From positions 868,001 through 932,000 of the forward strand of contig CBDHDW010000013.1 of assembly GCA_965261915.1 (NCBI GenBank): a stretch of DNA of 64,000 nt, given 5' to 3'. Shown in pieces: positions 25,301 through 33,825 of the stretch. This stretch comes from JAIBDK01 sp965261915 (GTDB lineage Bacteria; Pseudomonadota; Gammaproteobacteria; Arenicellales; Poriferihabitantaceae). The position numbers were made by a program, and so were the translations under genes. How positions within the stretch are numbered: position 1 is the first letter of the stretch; every line of letters begins with the position of its first letter. The notes below the pieces were generated by a model. It searched no databases, was not told the DNA's origin, and saw only the letters and a list, made by a program, of their open reading frames with translations.

Positions 25301-26199
25301 CACTGCAGAACGAAATTAAAATTGTTGAAGTCGGTCCGCGCGATGGATTGCAAAATGAAGCGCGTTCGCTTAGTGCAGAAAAACGCGCGCAATTCATACA
25401 ATCATTGGCCAGCTGTGGTTTGAAGCACATTGAAGCTGGTAGTTTCGTTCGCTCCGACAAAGTTCCCCAGATGGCTGATACTGCAACGGTATACGAGTTG
25501 CTCGCCGATACATTCGAATCCGATATTACGCTTCCCGCTTTGGTGCCCAATATGCACGGCTTTGAGCAAGCCACTAAATCGAAGGTCCGGGAAATTGCCG
25601 TTTTTGCATCAGCAACGGAAGCATTCAGCCAAAAGAACATCGGCTGTAGTATTGACGAAAGCATTGATCGGTTTGAACAGGTTGCTGCACAAGCGTTGGT
25701 CAATGGCATGCGAGTTCGTGGTTACGTGTCCTGCGTATTGGGTTGTCCCTATGAGGGAAATGTTCCCCTAGAAAATGTGGTTAGTGTCGTCGAACGACTC
25801 CTGTCAATCGAGTGCTATGAGATTTCCCTTGGCGATACCATCGGGAGCGGTACACCGTCACGCACAAAACAGCTCCTGAGTGAATTGCAGTCTATCGCAC
25901 CTATCGACCGGTTTGCGATGCATTGTCACGACACCTATGGCATGGCTATTGCCAATTTGTATACTGCATTGGAGTGCGGTATCCGTGTAATCGACAGCGC
26001 TGTAGCCGGCCTCGGAGGATGTCCTTATGCCCGAGGTGCCAGTGGCAATGTAGCAACTGAAGACGTTATATATTTGCTTGATGGTCTGAACCTCCAGCAC
26101 GGTGTCGATTTGGAGCAACTCATTTTAGTTGGGCGATCCATTTGTGAAGCGCTGGACAGACCCGTTATGTCGAAAGTGAACAATGCACGTCAATTCTGA
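25297..26199 (+). CDS. liuE: Hydroxymethylglutaryl-CoA lyase
   Basis: The 300-residue TIM-barrel enzyme has VEVGPRDGLQNE near the N-terminus (catalytic Arg/Asp), SLGDTIGSGTP, the metal-binding HCHDTYGMAIAN and GCPYARGASGNVATED around the active-site loop. It splits HMG-CoA to acetyl-CoA and acetoacetate, the last step of leucine catabolism before thiolase. The ATG overlaps the liuD stop (ATGA), a sign of coupling. The substrate HMG-CoA requires a methylglutaconyl-CoA hydratase that is not encoded in this window. Confidence 0.95.
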   Translation: MTLQNEIKIVEVGPRDGLQNEARSLSAEKRAQFIQSLASCGLKHIEAGSFVRSDKVPQMADTATVYELLADTFESDITLPALVPNMHGFEQATKSKVREIAVFASATEAFSQKNIGCSIDESIDRFEQVAAQALVNGMRVRGYVSCVLGCPYEGNVPLENVVSVVERLLSIECYEISLGDTIGSGTPSRTKQLLSELQSIAPIDRFAMHCHDTYGMAIANLYTALECGIRVIDSAVAGLGGCPYARGASGNVATEDVIYLLDGLNLQHGVDLEQLILVGRSICEALDRPVMSKVNNARQF

Positions 26200-26250
26200 T
26201 ATGGCAAAAATTCGCTCTCAGCTTATTAAGACAATCCCGGAGAATTCAAA

Positions 26251-26922
26251 ATGACCCTGACCCTTGGTTTTGATGTATACGGTACACTGATCGACACCCA
26301 CGGTGTTGTGCTTGAACTCCAGTCAATGGTTGGAGATGACGCCCAGCGTTTCTCTCAACTTTGGAGAGAAAAACAACTGGAATATACTTTTCGGCGAGGA
26401 CTGATGAATCAGTACCAGCACTTTGGAATCTGCACTAAAGACGCATTGAATCATACCGCAGAATTACTCGGTCACAATCTCAATGAGCACCAAAAACAGG
26501 ACTTGATTTCTGCATACACTACCCTGCCGGCATTTTCAGATGCCGTCGACAGCCTTGAATCCATAAAATCGTCTGGCCATAGACTGTTTGCATTTTCAAA
26601 CGGCCAGGCAACAGCAGTGGATACTGTTTTGGTGAATGCCGGAATTCGTGATTATTTTGAAGGTATCGTTAGCGTCGACACAATTAAAACGTTCAAACCC
26701 AGCCCTGCCACTTACCAGCATTTTCTGAAAACAACACAAACCGGGGTTAACCGGGGGTGGTTAATATCCAGCAATGGCTTCGATGTGGTTGGTGCCGTTG
26801 CGATCGGCATGAAAGCGGCCTGGATACAGCGTTCAAAAGCCGTTGTATTTGACCCGTGGGAATACCAGCCCACTGTGATTCTGGATTCGCTGTCAAAGCT
26901 GGATAAAGCACTTTCAGATTAA
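26251..26922 (+). CDS. Haloacid dehalogenase type II / HAD hydrolase
   Basis: The 223-residue protein has motif I FDVYGTLIDT (nucleophile Asp8), motif II FAFSNGQATA, the lysine in IKTFKPSPATYQHFL and motif IV with LISSNGFDVVGA. The DVYGTL and SSNGFD wording is that of L-2-haloacid dehalogenases rather than phosphatases. It follows liuE by 51 bp on the same strand, with a good GGAGAA ribosome site before ATG. The natural substrate is unknown, and a link to leucine breakdown is only positional. Confidence 0.82.
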   Translation: MTLTLGFDVYGTLIDTHGVVLELQSMVGDDAQRFSQLWREKQLEYTFRRGLMNQYQHFGICTKDALNHTAELLGHNLNEHQKQDLISAYTTLPAFSDAVDSLESIKSSGHRLFAFSNGQATAVDTVLVNAGIRDYFEGIVSVDTIKTFKPSPATYQHFLKTTQTGVNRGWLISSNGFDVVGAVAIGMKAAWIQRSKAVVFDPWEYQPTVILDSLSKLDKALSD

Positions 26923-26965
26923 TCACTGTTGGCTCTTTTCAAAATCATCCAAAATTACTTTCAAC

Positions 26966-27511
26966 ATGACAGCCAATCGAACACTATGCCATACCCGCAA
27001 GATTTATTGTGAAGGCTTTGAACGCAATGATGGTCTTTGGGATATTGAAGCGACATTGATCGATACTAAAACGGGCCTATTTACGAACCACGAGCGAGGG
27101 GTAGTGCCAGGCGGTATCCCGGTTCATCAAATGAAACTCAGAGTGACGCTGAATCTTGAATTGACTGTACAGGAAGTTGCTATCGAAATGCCTTATACCC
27201 CTTTTCAATTATGCAAAACTGCAGGGGATAAAATGGACAAACTGATTGGCCTAAGAATTAAGGCCGGATGGATCAGGCAGGCCCGGGAATGCATCGGCAG
27301 AACCGAGAGCTGTACCCATGTCATGGAGTTACTTGGTCCGATTTCGACCACAGCCTATCAAACCATGCATAACGCCATGGAAGAAAAGGAGAATAGCAAA
27401 CAGCATCGCAGTGCGCCCGTTATTCTTGATCAATGCAAGTCTCTGGCACGAGACAGTGAAGTTGTTGCGGTTATGTGGCCAGAATTTCACACCCCAAAGA
27501 AGGCTGAGTAA
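26966..27511 (+). CDS. DUF2889 family protein
   Basis: The 181-residue protein begins with the family pattern HTRKIYCEGFERNDGLWDIEATLIDTK. It continues with IPVHQMKLRVTLNLELTVQEV, as in DUF2889 proteins of Beta- and Gammaproteobacteria. No signal peptide or membrane segment is seen. Cysteines (QLCKTAGD, RECIGRTESCTHVME) are conserved-looking but no cofactor can be named. It is 43 bp downstream of the haloacid dehalogenase gene and may end the liu transcript. Function is unknown. Confidence 0.75.
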   Translation: MTANRTLCHTRKIYCEGFERNDGLWDIEATLIDTKTGLFTNHERGVVPGGIPVHQMKLRVTLNLELTVQEVAIEMPYTPFQLCKTAGDKMDKLIGLRIKAGWIRQARECIGRTESCTHVMELLGPISTTAYQTMHNAMEEKENSKQHRSAPVILDQCKSLARDSEVVAVMWPEFHTPKKAE

Positions 27512-27515
27512 ACTC

Positions 27516-27736
27516 GTGAGTATGATCATCAGCAACGAAGCGAGATCATTGATCAACCGCAAGCTGCCTGTGCAGCCACAAGAAATAATTGATGCCGGTA
27601 ATATCAAGCGCGCTCGCGAAAAAACAGTTTCCGACCACCACCCTGCGATAGATTTTGCACAGAACCAATACATACACGAATTGACCCGGATTCGTATCAA
27701 CGGAGTTGAGTGCCTAAAAATCACGCCAAAGTTTCT
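27516..27736 (+). pseudogene. N-terminal fragment of a probable alpha/beta hydrolase
   Basis: A reading frame starts at GTG 27516 or ATG 27522, four to ten bases after the DUF2889 stop. It encodes about 70 residues (ISNEARSLINRKLPVQPQEI, then YIHELTRIRINGVECLKITP) before meeting an IS1595-type terminus at 27737. The last part resembles the strand before the first core of hormone-sensitive-lipase-like hydrolases, which often begin with ...GGVxxxxxTP. The catalytic region is absent. The family assignment is weak; truncation by a mobile-element end is clear. Confidence 0.5.
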
Positions 27737-27791
27737 CCTAATTACCCCTATAGATAAGTCGCTCTTTCCTGTATATAATCACAGTCCATCT
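27737..27791 (+). mobile_element. Solo IS1595-type left end (55-bp remnant)
   Basis: From CCTAATTACC at 27737 this matches the left end of the IS1595 at 30209 almost base for base (shared AGATAAGTCGCTCTTTCCTG and TATATAATCACAGT) up to about 27791, then diverges. No transposase and no right end were found. The following 180 bp to 27973 holds nothing recognisable. Confidence 0.75.
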
Positions 27792-27973
27792 GACCGATGC
27801 CGGATAAGGACATTACAAACAAGATTGGGGCAACACAGATTGTTGATCTGCGTACTCAAATCACAACCGCATAGCGATCACCATCACAACGCTGGTGCGA
27901 TGGCATCTAGCTTCAATCACCGACCATCCAGCATTAGCATTTGACCGGCGGTTAATTCAAAATCAGTCTAATT

Positions 27974-28294
27974 TTACTCTTTAAAGTCCGGCCATGTTTG
28001 TTCTGGTTTCTGCTGCTGGTCGCTATTAACCCCGGGCAACGAAGTGGGGGGTGGTTTTTTGTTTGATGGGAGGATGTCTGGTACAGGATAATTACTCCAA
28101 AACATTTCGAATTTCTTATCATTTACGAAGGTAATTTGTTTCATCACATCAATTCGCAGACTAGTGATTTGTTCTGTCAGATCAGTTCGCAGCATGCAGA
28201 TCAGTCTGCATATCGCTGTTTTGGTCTATCAGATAATAGAACATAGCTAATAATATACCCAAAAAACTAATCCCTAATCCAATAATACATATAT
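27974..28294 (-). pseudogene. 5'-truncated, frameshifted small membrane protein with coiled coil
   Basis: On the minus strand, next to the IS1380 copy 2 end, an open frame gives one membrane helix (CIIGLGISFLGILLAMFYYL) followed by IDQNSDMQTDLHAAN and a stop. A second frame continues the same heptad-like pattern (LRTDLTEQITSLRIDVMKQ) and ends with a Pro-rich tail, PVPDILPSNKKPPPTSLPG. A one-base change would join the two. The start was removed by the IS. The family is not recognised. Confidence 0.5.
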
Positions 28295-29945
28295 CCCCAA
28301 TCCCCAGATAGAAATCTCTTAAACGCAGGAAGCCTTGGCTGTATAATGGTTTGCTCTTAAACCCACCATCACCCAATGGGTGCACAGCTCAAGGCTGATG
28401 ACTATTCTACCCTACAAACTCGATACAACGAACGATTTACTCACCTCTCGTGCCGGTTTATTGGCGATTGCTCAACTAATGGACTCCCTGAACCTGTCTG
28501 AGCGAATCGACAAGCACTTCCCCCAGCCTAAAAGCAATCGTGGGTATAAGCCCTCGGAGTTCATCAAGACCCTCATCCTGATGCAGCATGAAGGCAGTTT
28601 TCACCTGGATGAGGTTCGCCACCTTCAGGATGATGAAGCACTGCGCACCGTGCTGGATCTCAAGAAACTTCCCCAGGCGACCACGATTGGAGATTGGCTC
28701 AGGCGAATGGGAAGCCAGCCGCAAATCCAGGCTGCCTGGGTAAAGGTGAATAAAGCCTTATTGAAGGTAGCCTTGCATCGCTGTAAGGAAGTCACACTGG
28801 ACATTGATGCCACCGAGATTATTGCCCATAAAGCGGGTGCACGGTGGACTTACAACAAGAACAAGGGCTTTATGCCGATGGTCGGGCATATTGCGGAAAC
28901 CGGGCAGATCGTGGCCGTGGATTTCCGTCACGGCAATGTGCCGCCAGCGAAAGATAATAAGCCGTTTATCCAGCAATGCCAGCAGTCGCTCCCGGAAGAC
29001 TGTACCGTGAAGGCGTTGCGTATTGATGCTGCCGGCTACCAAACAAAAGTCATTGAGTATTGTGATAAGCAGGGTATCGAGTATGCCATTCGCGCCAAGA
29101 CCAGCGCCGCACTGCGCGCGCAGATAGCAGCGGCAAGCGCTTCGGACTGGCAGCCTTTGCTGGATAAAAAAGACAAAGCGGTCAATGGTCAGGATACCTA
29201 CCGCACCAGTTTCTGCATCGGTGAGTATGAAAAACCCTTCACCCTTATCATTCAGAGAACAGCCGTTACCGGCCAGGCGAGTCTGGATTTAGATTCATCA
29301 GATAACTCAGAAAACAGTTCAGAGGAAATAAACTCAGGTGCTTATATTTATCGTGCGATTGCCACTAATCGGGATAGCCTTAGCGATAGCGAGATTGTCC
29401 ACTGGTACAACCAGCGTGGCGAGGACAGCGAGAACCGAATCAAGGAACTGAAACGAGATTTTGGTGGCGACACCCTGCCGTGTTCAGATTTTGCTGCCAA
29501 TGTGCTGTACTTTTTAATCTCCGCACTCTCCTGCAATCTATGTGCCCTCATGCGTCAGTTGCTGCCGGGGGAGTTGTCCCAGCATCGTGCGATAACACTG
29601 CGCTGGCGGCTGTACGCCATAGCGGCAAAAGTGGTCAGGACGGGACGTCAACTCTTGGTAAAAATGCGGGAAAACCACCGACTACTACTGGAACGAGTGC
29701 TGCTGGCACTGAAGGAGTTTGAAGCGCCGCCCATTTAACCCGACATAGAACAAGAATAACGGCTTCTGCAGGACAGGTGCGTCAAAAATAGCCGATTTAG
29801 CACTGATAATGCACCGAACAGCGGTTTTTGAGTAAACCTCTCGGCACTAGCTACCATAATTTGCTGTAATGGCCAGCCACAAGGCTTGAAAGAGGGATTC
29901 ACCGAGCCTTGAAGCGCTGATGCTACTCTATCTAGGGATTTGGGG
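28295..29945 (+). mobile_element. IS1380-family element, copy 2, 1651 bp
   Basis: This copy has the same length and ends as copy 1 but opposite orientation; the terminal repeat at 29945 has an A for G change (TCTAGGG). Flanks are TATAT on the left and TCAGC on the right, with no duplication. Together with copy 1 it brackets about 9.1 kb containing the leucine operon. Recombination between the inverted copies would flip the enclosed segment. Confidence 0.92.
28380..29738 (+). CDS. IS1380-family transposase, copy 2
   Basis: The 452-residue protein is nearly identical to copy 1, with about eight substitutions: EFIKTLIL, EVRHLQD, TEIIAH, QRGEDS, ISALSCNL and three in MRQLLPGELSQHR. The catalytic acids in LDIDATEI, LRIDAAGY and GEDSENRIKEL are present, so it appears functional. 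The substitutions imply that the two copies did not arise very recently from one another, or that they have been exposed to relaxed selection since. Confidence 0.93.
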   Translation: MHSSRLMTILPYKLDTTNDLLTSRAGLLAIAQLMDSLNLSERIDKHFPQPKSNRGYKPSEFIKTLILMQHEGSFHLDEVRHLQDDEALRTVLDLKKLPQATTIGDWLRRMGSQPQIQAAWVKVNKALLKVALHRCKEVTLDIDATEIIAHKAGARWTYNKNKGFMPMVGHIAETGQIVAVDFRHGNVPPAKDNKPFIQQCQQSLPEDCTVKALRIDAAGYQTKVIEYCDKQGIEYAIRAKTSAALRAQIAAASASDWQPLLDKKDKAVNGQDTYRTSFCIGEYEKPFTLIIQRTAVTGQASLDLDSSDNSENSSEEINSGAYIYRAIATNRDSLSDSEIVHWYNQRGEDSENRIKELKRDFGGDTLPCSDFAANVLYFLISALSCNLCALMRQLLPGELSQHRAITLRWRLYAIAAKVVRTGRQLLVKMRENHRLLLERVLLALKEFEAPPI

Positions 29946-29947
29946 TC

Positions 29948-30115
29948 AGCTATACACTGGATATGAAGAGCCGGACGGAGTATATTCGCAAGGAATTTGT
30001 GGGCGATATACGCGGCCAGATAAGTAACTATAAACGGTTCAAGAAGCTCAATGCACAATGGGTGGCGCTGAGTATTGAGCACTCAAAGTTATCAATGAAA
30101 CTCAAGCAAGCGTAG
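29948..30115 (+). pseudogene. C-terminal fragment, DUF6788-like
   Basis: Directly after the IS1380 end an open frame encodes 55 residues (SYTLDMKSRTEYIRKEFVGD, then IRGQISNYKRFKKLNAQW and LSIEHSKLSMKLKQA) and a TAG. This resembles the DUF6788 region seen in some transposase-associated or small hypothetical proteins. The 5' part is missing, removed by the IS. It ends 28 bp before the start of the SEC-C gene and was probably its upstream neighbour. Confidence 0.55.
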
Positions 30116-30208
30116 TGATTACAACGGGAAGCAAGCAAAAATCGTGGCCAAACTGGGCAGTAAAAAGAACCCATTGATTTTAAGAGTTGCCGATGACTCA
30201 AAAGTCGA

Positions 30209-31151
30209 CCTAATTACCACCATAGATAAGTCGCTCTTTCCTGTATATAATCACAGTCTATCTATTTAATTCGTAAGGGGGTATGTCATGGCGCGTAATA
30301 AGGTGCAATTCCAGAAAGGGGTTAGTTTGAACGATTTTATCAAACAGTACGGTAGCGAAGACCAATGCTTCGATGCGCTTTATGCCTGGCGGTGGCCCAA
30401 AGGGTTCCAGTGTCCGGCCTGTGGTCACGACAAGTGCTGCCAGTTAACCAATCGCAAACTTCAGCAGTGCAATCGCTGCAATCGCCAGACGTCACTGACG
30501 GCTGGAACCCTCTTTGAATCCACCAAACTACCGCTCACGCTATGGTTCCAGGGTATCTATCTGATTACACAGGACAAGAAAGGCATCTCGGCCATGAAAC
30601 TGCATCGTCACCTGGGTATTTCTTACAATGCCGCCTGGCGGATGAAGCACAAGCTTATGCAGGTGATGATGGAGCGGGATCACAATAACAAACTATCCGG
30701 GTTGATTGAATTGGATGATGCCTATCTCGGCGGCGAGCGTAAAAGGTTTCCGCACAGAAGCGATTAAGTCATGGAGTCAGCAACATCTGACCGAGGGCAG
30801 TACTGTTATCTCCGATGGTTTGGCGTGCTTTAATGCCGTTGTCGAGGCCTGTTGCTTGCATGACAAGATTGTGTGCGGCGGCGGGAGAGCGTCTGTCGAA
30901 AAACCCGAGTTCTTGAGTTCTGTAATCAGGTGGATCAATACGATTCTGGGTAACTTAAAGAGCGCCTTACGCAGTACCTGGCATGCTATTCGACCTAAAT
31001 ATGCTCAGCGATACTTGTCAGAATTTCAGTATCGTTTCAATCGTCGTTTTGATTTGAGCGACCTCATTCCCAGGCTGGCTTGCGCGGCACTCAGAACGCC
31101 ACCGATGCCGGAAAACTTGCTGAAGATAGGCTTGGATAGATGGTAATTAGG
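30209..31151 (+). mobile_element. IS1595-family element with internal deletion, 943 bp
   Basis: The terminal inverted repeats are CCTAATTACCA (30209) and, as complement of the right end, CCTAATTACCA (31151-31141). A perfect 8-bp target duplication AAAGTCGA flanks it (30201-30208 and 31152-31159). The transposase inside is deleted and frameshifted in the catalytic domain. The perfect duplication shows that the element transposed as a unit and was either already defective and moved in trans or decayed afterwards. Confidence 0.92.
30288..31146 (+). pseudogene. IS1595-family transposase, internally deleted
   Basis: The N-terminal 150 residues are normal: zinc ribbon FQCPACGHDKCC...CNRCNRQTSLTAGT, a helix-turn-helix part (GISAMKLHRHLGISYNAAWRM) and the first catalytic motif IELDDAYLGGERK. 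Then a stretch of the DDE core is missing, and the frame shifts. The remaining C-terminal part (EAIKSWSQQHLTEGSTVISD onward, with FQYRFNRRFDLSDL) is in another frame and runs to the stop at 31146. The product cannot be active. Confidence 0.9.
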
Positions 31152-31410
31152 AAAGTCGATATGATCGCCAATACCTGTCATGAAAACGGCTGGCATTTTA
31201 TTTTGGGGTTTGAACCGGACAAGGAAGAGGATCTAACGGACCTGGAAAGAAAGCTATCGCCTCCCATCCATCATGAAGCCGCAAAGATCGGGCGAAATGA
31301 ACGGTGTGTCTGCGGAAGCGGGAAGAAATACAAGAAATGTTGCGGAGCTGCCGCTTGACTGGTTTCGCTAAACAGCAAATAAAACAGAGCGCAGAACTCG
31401 GTACTCTCAA

Positions 31411-31785
31411 GAACATTAGTTTCGAGGCGAAAATGTCGACTTGAGGATTGGCGATAACCGCATCTTCCAACATTTTAAGCCAGTTTCGATCTGGCACCGT
31501 ATCTGGATTCAACAACGCAACCCATTGCCCGGCGTTAAGCTGTTCAAAGCCGCGATTATTAGCTGCTGCAAAACCGGTATTGGAATCTAATTGTAGTAAC
31601 TCAACATTTTTAAATTCACTGGATACCAACGCATTCGATCCATCTTCGCTACCATTGTCAACCACCAGGATACGGTCCGGTTTCCGTGTTTGGTGTTCTA
31701 ACGCAGACAAACAAGGGCCAATAAATTCCCCGCCATTGTAATTTACAATAATGACTGCAATGGAAATGTTGGCTCTACTCGTCAT
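31411..31785 (-). pseudogene. Glycosyltransferase family 2, 3'-truncated
   Basis: The first 125 residues are a normal GT2 start: SIAVIIVNYNGGEFIGPCLS, nucleotide-binding VVDNGSEDGS, TGFAAANNRGF and LLNPDTVPDRNWL. The family resemblance stops at about DIFASKLMF. The open frame continues to 31198, but the added 70 residues are simply the antisense of the SEC-C gene. The gene therefore lost its 3' two thirds. It lies at the edge of the LPS cluster and probably encoded a rhamnosyl-type transferase. Confidence 0.8.
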
Positions 31786-31932
31786 TCTGGATTTACTGAA
31801 CTTGATCGCTGCCTGTGTATCTCACCACGAGCACGCAGTGGATTCATATCAATAATATATCAAGTTACCACAGCATTCGACCAGTTAAGTCCAATCATCA
31901 TTCAATGATCTATTGGTACGCGGCAGATAACT

Positions 31933-32907
31933 TCAGGTTTTTCGGTATAAATGACGAATATTGTAGATCGGTTTATTTTGTGCCTCGTAATACGTCCGTG
32001 TCATTAGTTCGGCAAGCAGACCGACGGTTATAAATTGCAGCCCAATAAAAATCAACAGAATTCCAAGCAGCAATAAAGGTCTGTCTGACATAGCTTCGGC
32101 ATAAAAGAATTTCTGAATGGTCAGATACAAGCCAATACACATCCCCATCGCACTACTCACCAGACCAATGGAACCGAAAAACTGTAACGGTTTGCTGGAA
32201 TAGCTAAGCAGAAATTTCACTGTAATCAAATCAAGTATCACTCGAAATATGCGCGAAATTCCGTACTTGGAAACCCCGGCTACGCGAGCCCGATGATTCA
32301 CTTTTACTTCAGCTATCCTGACACCCATCCAACTGGCGATCGCGGGAATAAAACGATGCATTTCCCCATAAAGTGAAATTTGTTTGGCGACCTCGAACCG
32401 AAATGCTTTTAATGAACAACCGTAATCGTGCAAATTCACATCGGTAATATAGGAGATGAGTTTATTCGCTAATTTTGATGGTAATAGTCTTAACCAGTAC
32501 CCATCTTTACGATCAAATCGCCAGCCTGATACCAGATCGTATCCTTCCTCAATTTTTTCTAGTAGTTTGGGAATATCAGCCGGATCATTTTGTCGATCCG
32601 CATCCATGGTTACAATAACCTTGCCTCTGGCAAGGTCAAAACCGGCAGCCATTGCTGCAGTCTGACCAAAATTCCTTCGAAACTCCGCGATTACAACCCG
32701 GTCATCGGTTTCGTGCAGTTCGCGTAATCGCGCTAAAGTTTCATCCTTACTGCCGTCATCAACACAGATAATTTCGGCTTGTAAATCCAGGGAATCCAAA
32801 GCACTTGCTATTTCAGAATGCAATTCAACAATATTATCCTGTTCGTTAAATACCGGCAATACTACTGACAAATCCAGTTGTGGCTCAGTTTCAAGTTTTG
32901 AATTCAT
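31933..32907 (-). CDS. Polyprenyl-phosphate glycosyltransferase (GtrB/ArnC/DPM1-like GT2)
   Basis: The 324-residue protein has a GT2 domain with SVVLPVFNEQDNIVELH, the sugar-nucleotide motif CVDDGSKDETL, and the metal-binding MDADRQNDPADIPK. It ends in two membrane helices (about 235-258 and 270-295). This matches enzymes that load a sugar on undecaprenyl phosphate for LPS or glycan modification. It lies downstream of rfbA in the LPS block on the same strand, with about 50 bp between. The sugar is unknown. Confidence 0.88.
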   Translation of the reverse strand: MNSKLETEPQLDLSVVLPVFNEQDNIVELHSEIASALDSLDLQAEIICVDDGSKDETLARLRELHETDDRVVIAEFRRNFGQTAAMAAGFDLARGKVIVTMDADRQNDPADIPKLLEKIEEGYDLVSGWRFDRKDGYWLRLLPSKLANKLISYITDVNLHDYGCSLKAFRFEVAKQISLYGEMHRFIPAIASWMGVRIAEVKVNHRARVAGVSKYGISRIFRVILDLITVKFLLSYSSKPLQFFGSIGLVSSAMGMCIGLYLTIQKFFYAEAMSDRPLLLLGILLIFIGLQFITVGLLAELMTRTYYEAQNKPIYNIRHLYRKT

Positions 32908-32958
32908 AGTTTTCCCAAAGCGATAATATCGTTATGTTGCATGGATTGCGGGTTAATT

Positions 32959-33825
32959 CTAGTCTTCCAGTAACCGGTTCAAATATCGCCCGTATTCATT
33001 CTTACTGAGGGTTGAAGCGAGTTTTGCCAACTGTTCATCATCTATGTGGCCAAGCCGCCAGCAAATCTCTTCCGGACAACAGACTTTCATCCCCTGACGT
33101 TTTTCGATGGTTTCAATAAATTTAGCTGCGTCCATCAACGAATCATAAGTACCTGTGTCCAGCCACGCCATACCCCGACTCAATACTTCAACGGAAAGCT
33201 GGTTATCATCAAGATAGGTTCTATTCAAATCTGTTATTTCGAGCTCACCCCGAGCGGATGGTGCCAGCGACGCTGCACGCTCAACTACAGTAGAATCATA
33301 AAAATACAACCCCGTAACAGCGTATTTTGACTTTGGATTGTCTGGTTTCTCTTCGAGGTCGTAGGCTTTTCCTGATTCATCAAATGCGACAACACCGTAC
33401 CGTTCTGGATCGTGTACTTGATAGGCAAATACCCTGGCACCTTTTTTAAGTTGTGCTGCAGACTGCAAACTTTCTGTCAGGTGATGACCATAAAAAATAT
33501 TATCCCCCAGTACCAGTGAACAATTGTGATTGCCGATAAATTCCGAACCAATCAAAAAAGCCTGGGCCAGGCCATCTGGAGAAGGCTGAACCGCATAGGA
33601 AAGATTCACTCCCCACTGACTCCCATCGCCCAGCAGCTGTTGGAATCTTGGCGTGTCCTGTGGAGTAGAGATAATGAGAATGTCTTTAATTCCGGCGAGA
33701 AGCTGAACTGACAACGGATAATAAATCATCGGCTTGTCGTATATCGGAATCAGCTGTTTGGAAACCGCCTGCGTTACCGGCCACAGTCGGGTACCCGATC
33801 CACCAGCCAGAATTAAGCCTCTCAT
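32959..33825 (-). CDS. rfbA: Glucose-1-phosphate thymidylyltransferase
   Basis: The 288-residue nucleotidyltransferase starts MRGLILAGGSGTRLWPVTQAVSKQL, with the activator lysine in PIYDKPMIYYPL. LVLGDNIFYGHH carries the catalytic Asp. Length and wording match RmlA. It makes dTDP-glucose. The start overlaps the rfbB stop by 4 bp, so the two are coupled. rmlC and rmlD, needed for dTDP-L-rhamnose, are not in the window. Confidence 0.96.
   Translation of the reverse strand: MRGLILAGGSGTRLWPVTQAVSKQLIPIYDKPMIYYPLSVQLLAGIKDILIISTPQDTPRFQQLLGDGSQWGVNLSYAVQPSPDGLAQAFLIGSEFIGNHNCSLVLGDNIFYGHHLTESLQSAAQLKKGARVFAYQVHDPERYGVVAFDESGKAYDLEEKPDNPKSKYAVTGLYFYDSTVVERAASLAPSARGELEITDLNRTYLDDNQLSVEVLSRGMAWLDTGTYDSLMDAAKFIETIEKRQGMKVCCPEEICWRLGHIDDEQLAKLASTLSKNEYGRYLNRLLED

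Larger units (their letters stand above)
30144..31358 (+). pseudogene. SWIM/SEC-C metal-binding protein (PBPRA1643-like) split by IS1595
   Basis: The 5' part (GTG 30144 to 30208: MAKLGSKKNPLILRVADDSK) and the 3' part (31160-31358: MIANTCHENGWHFILGFEPD, then a SEC-C tail with CVCGSGKKYKKCCG) join exactly when the IS and one AAAGTCGA repeat are deleted. This gives 88 codons with the stop in frame. The result matches small SWIM/SEC-C proteins beginning MAKLGSKKNPLI. Such proteins carry a SecA-like zinc motif; their role is unknown. The IS interrupts codon 22, so the gene is inactive. Confidence 0.85.

Noticed and set aside
27329..27724. 131-codon minus-strand frame opposite DUF2889
   Set aside because: It is antisense to a better supported gene and fragment.
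17566..29945. A true composite transposon with outer target duplication
   Set aside because: Outer flanks (AAGGA on one side, TCAGC on the other) do not match, so transposition as a single unit is not shown.
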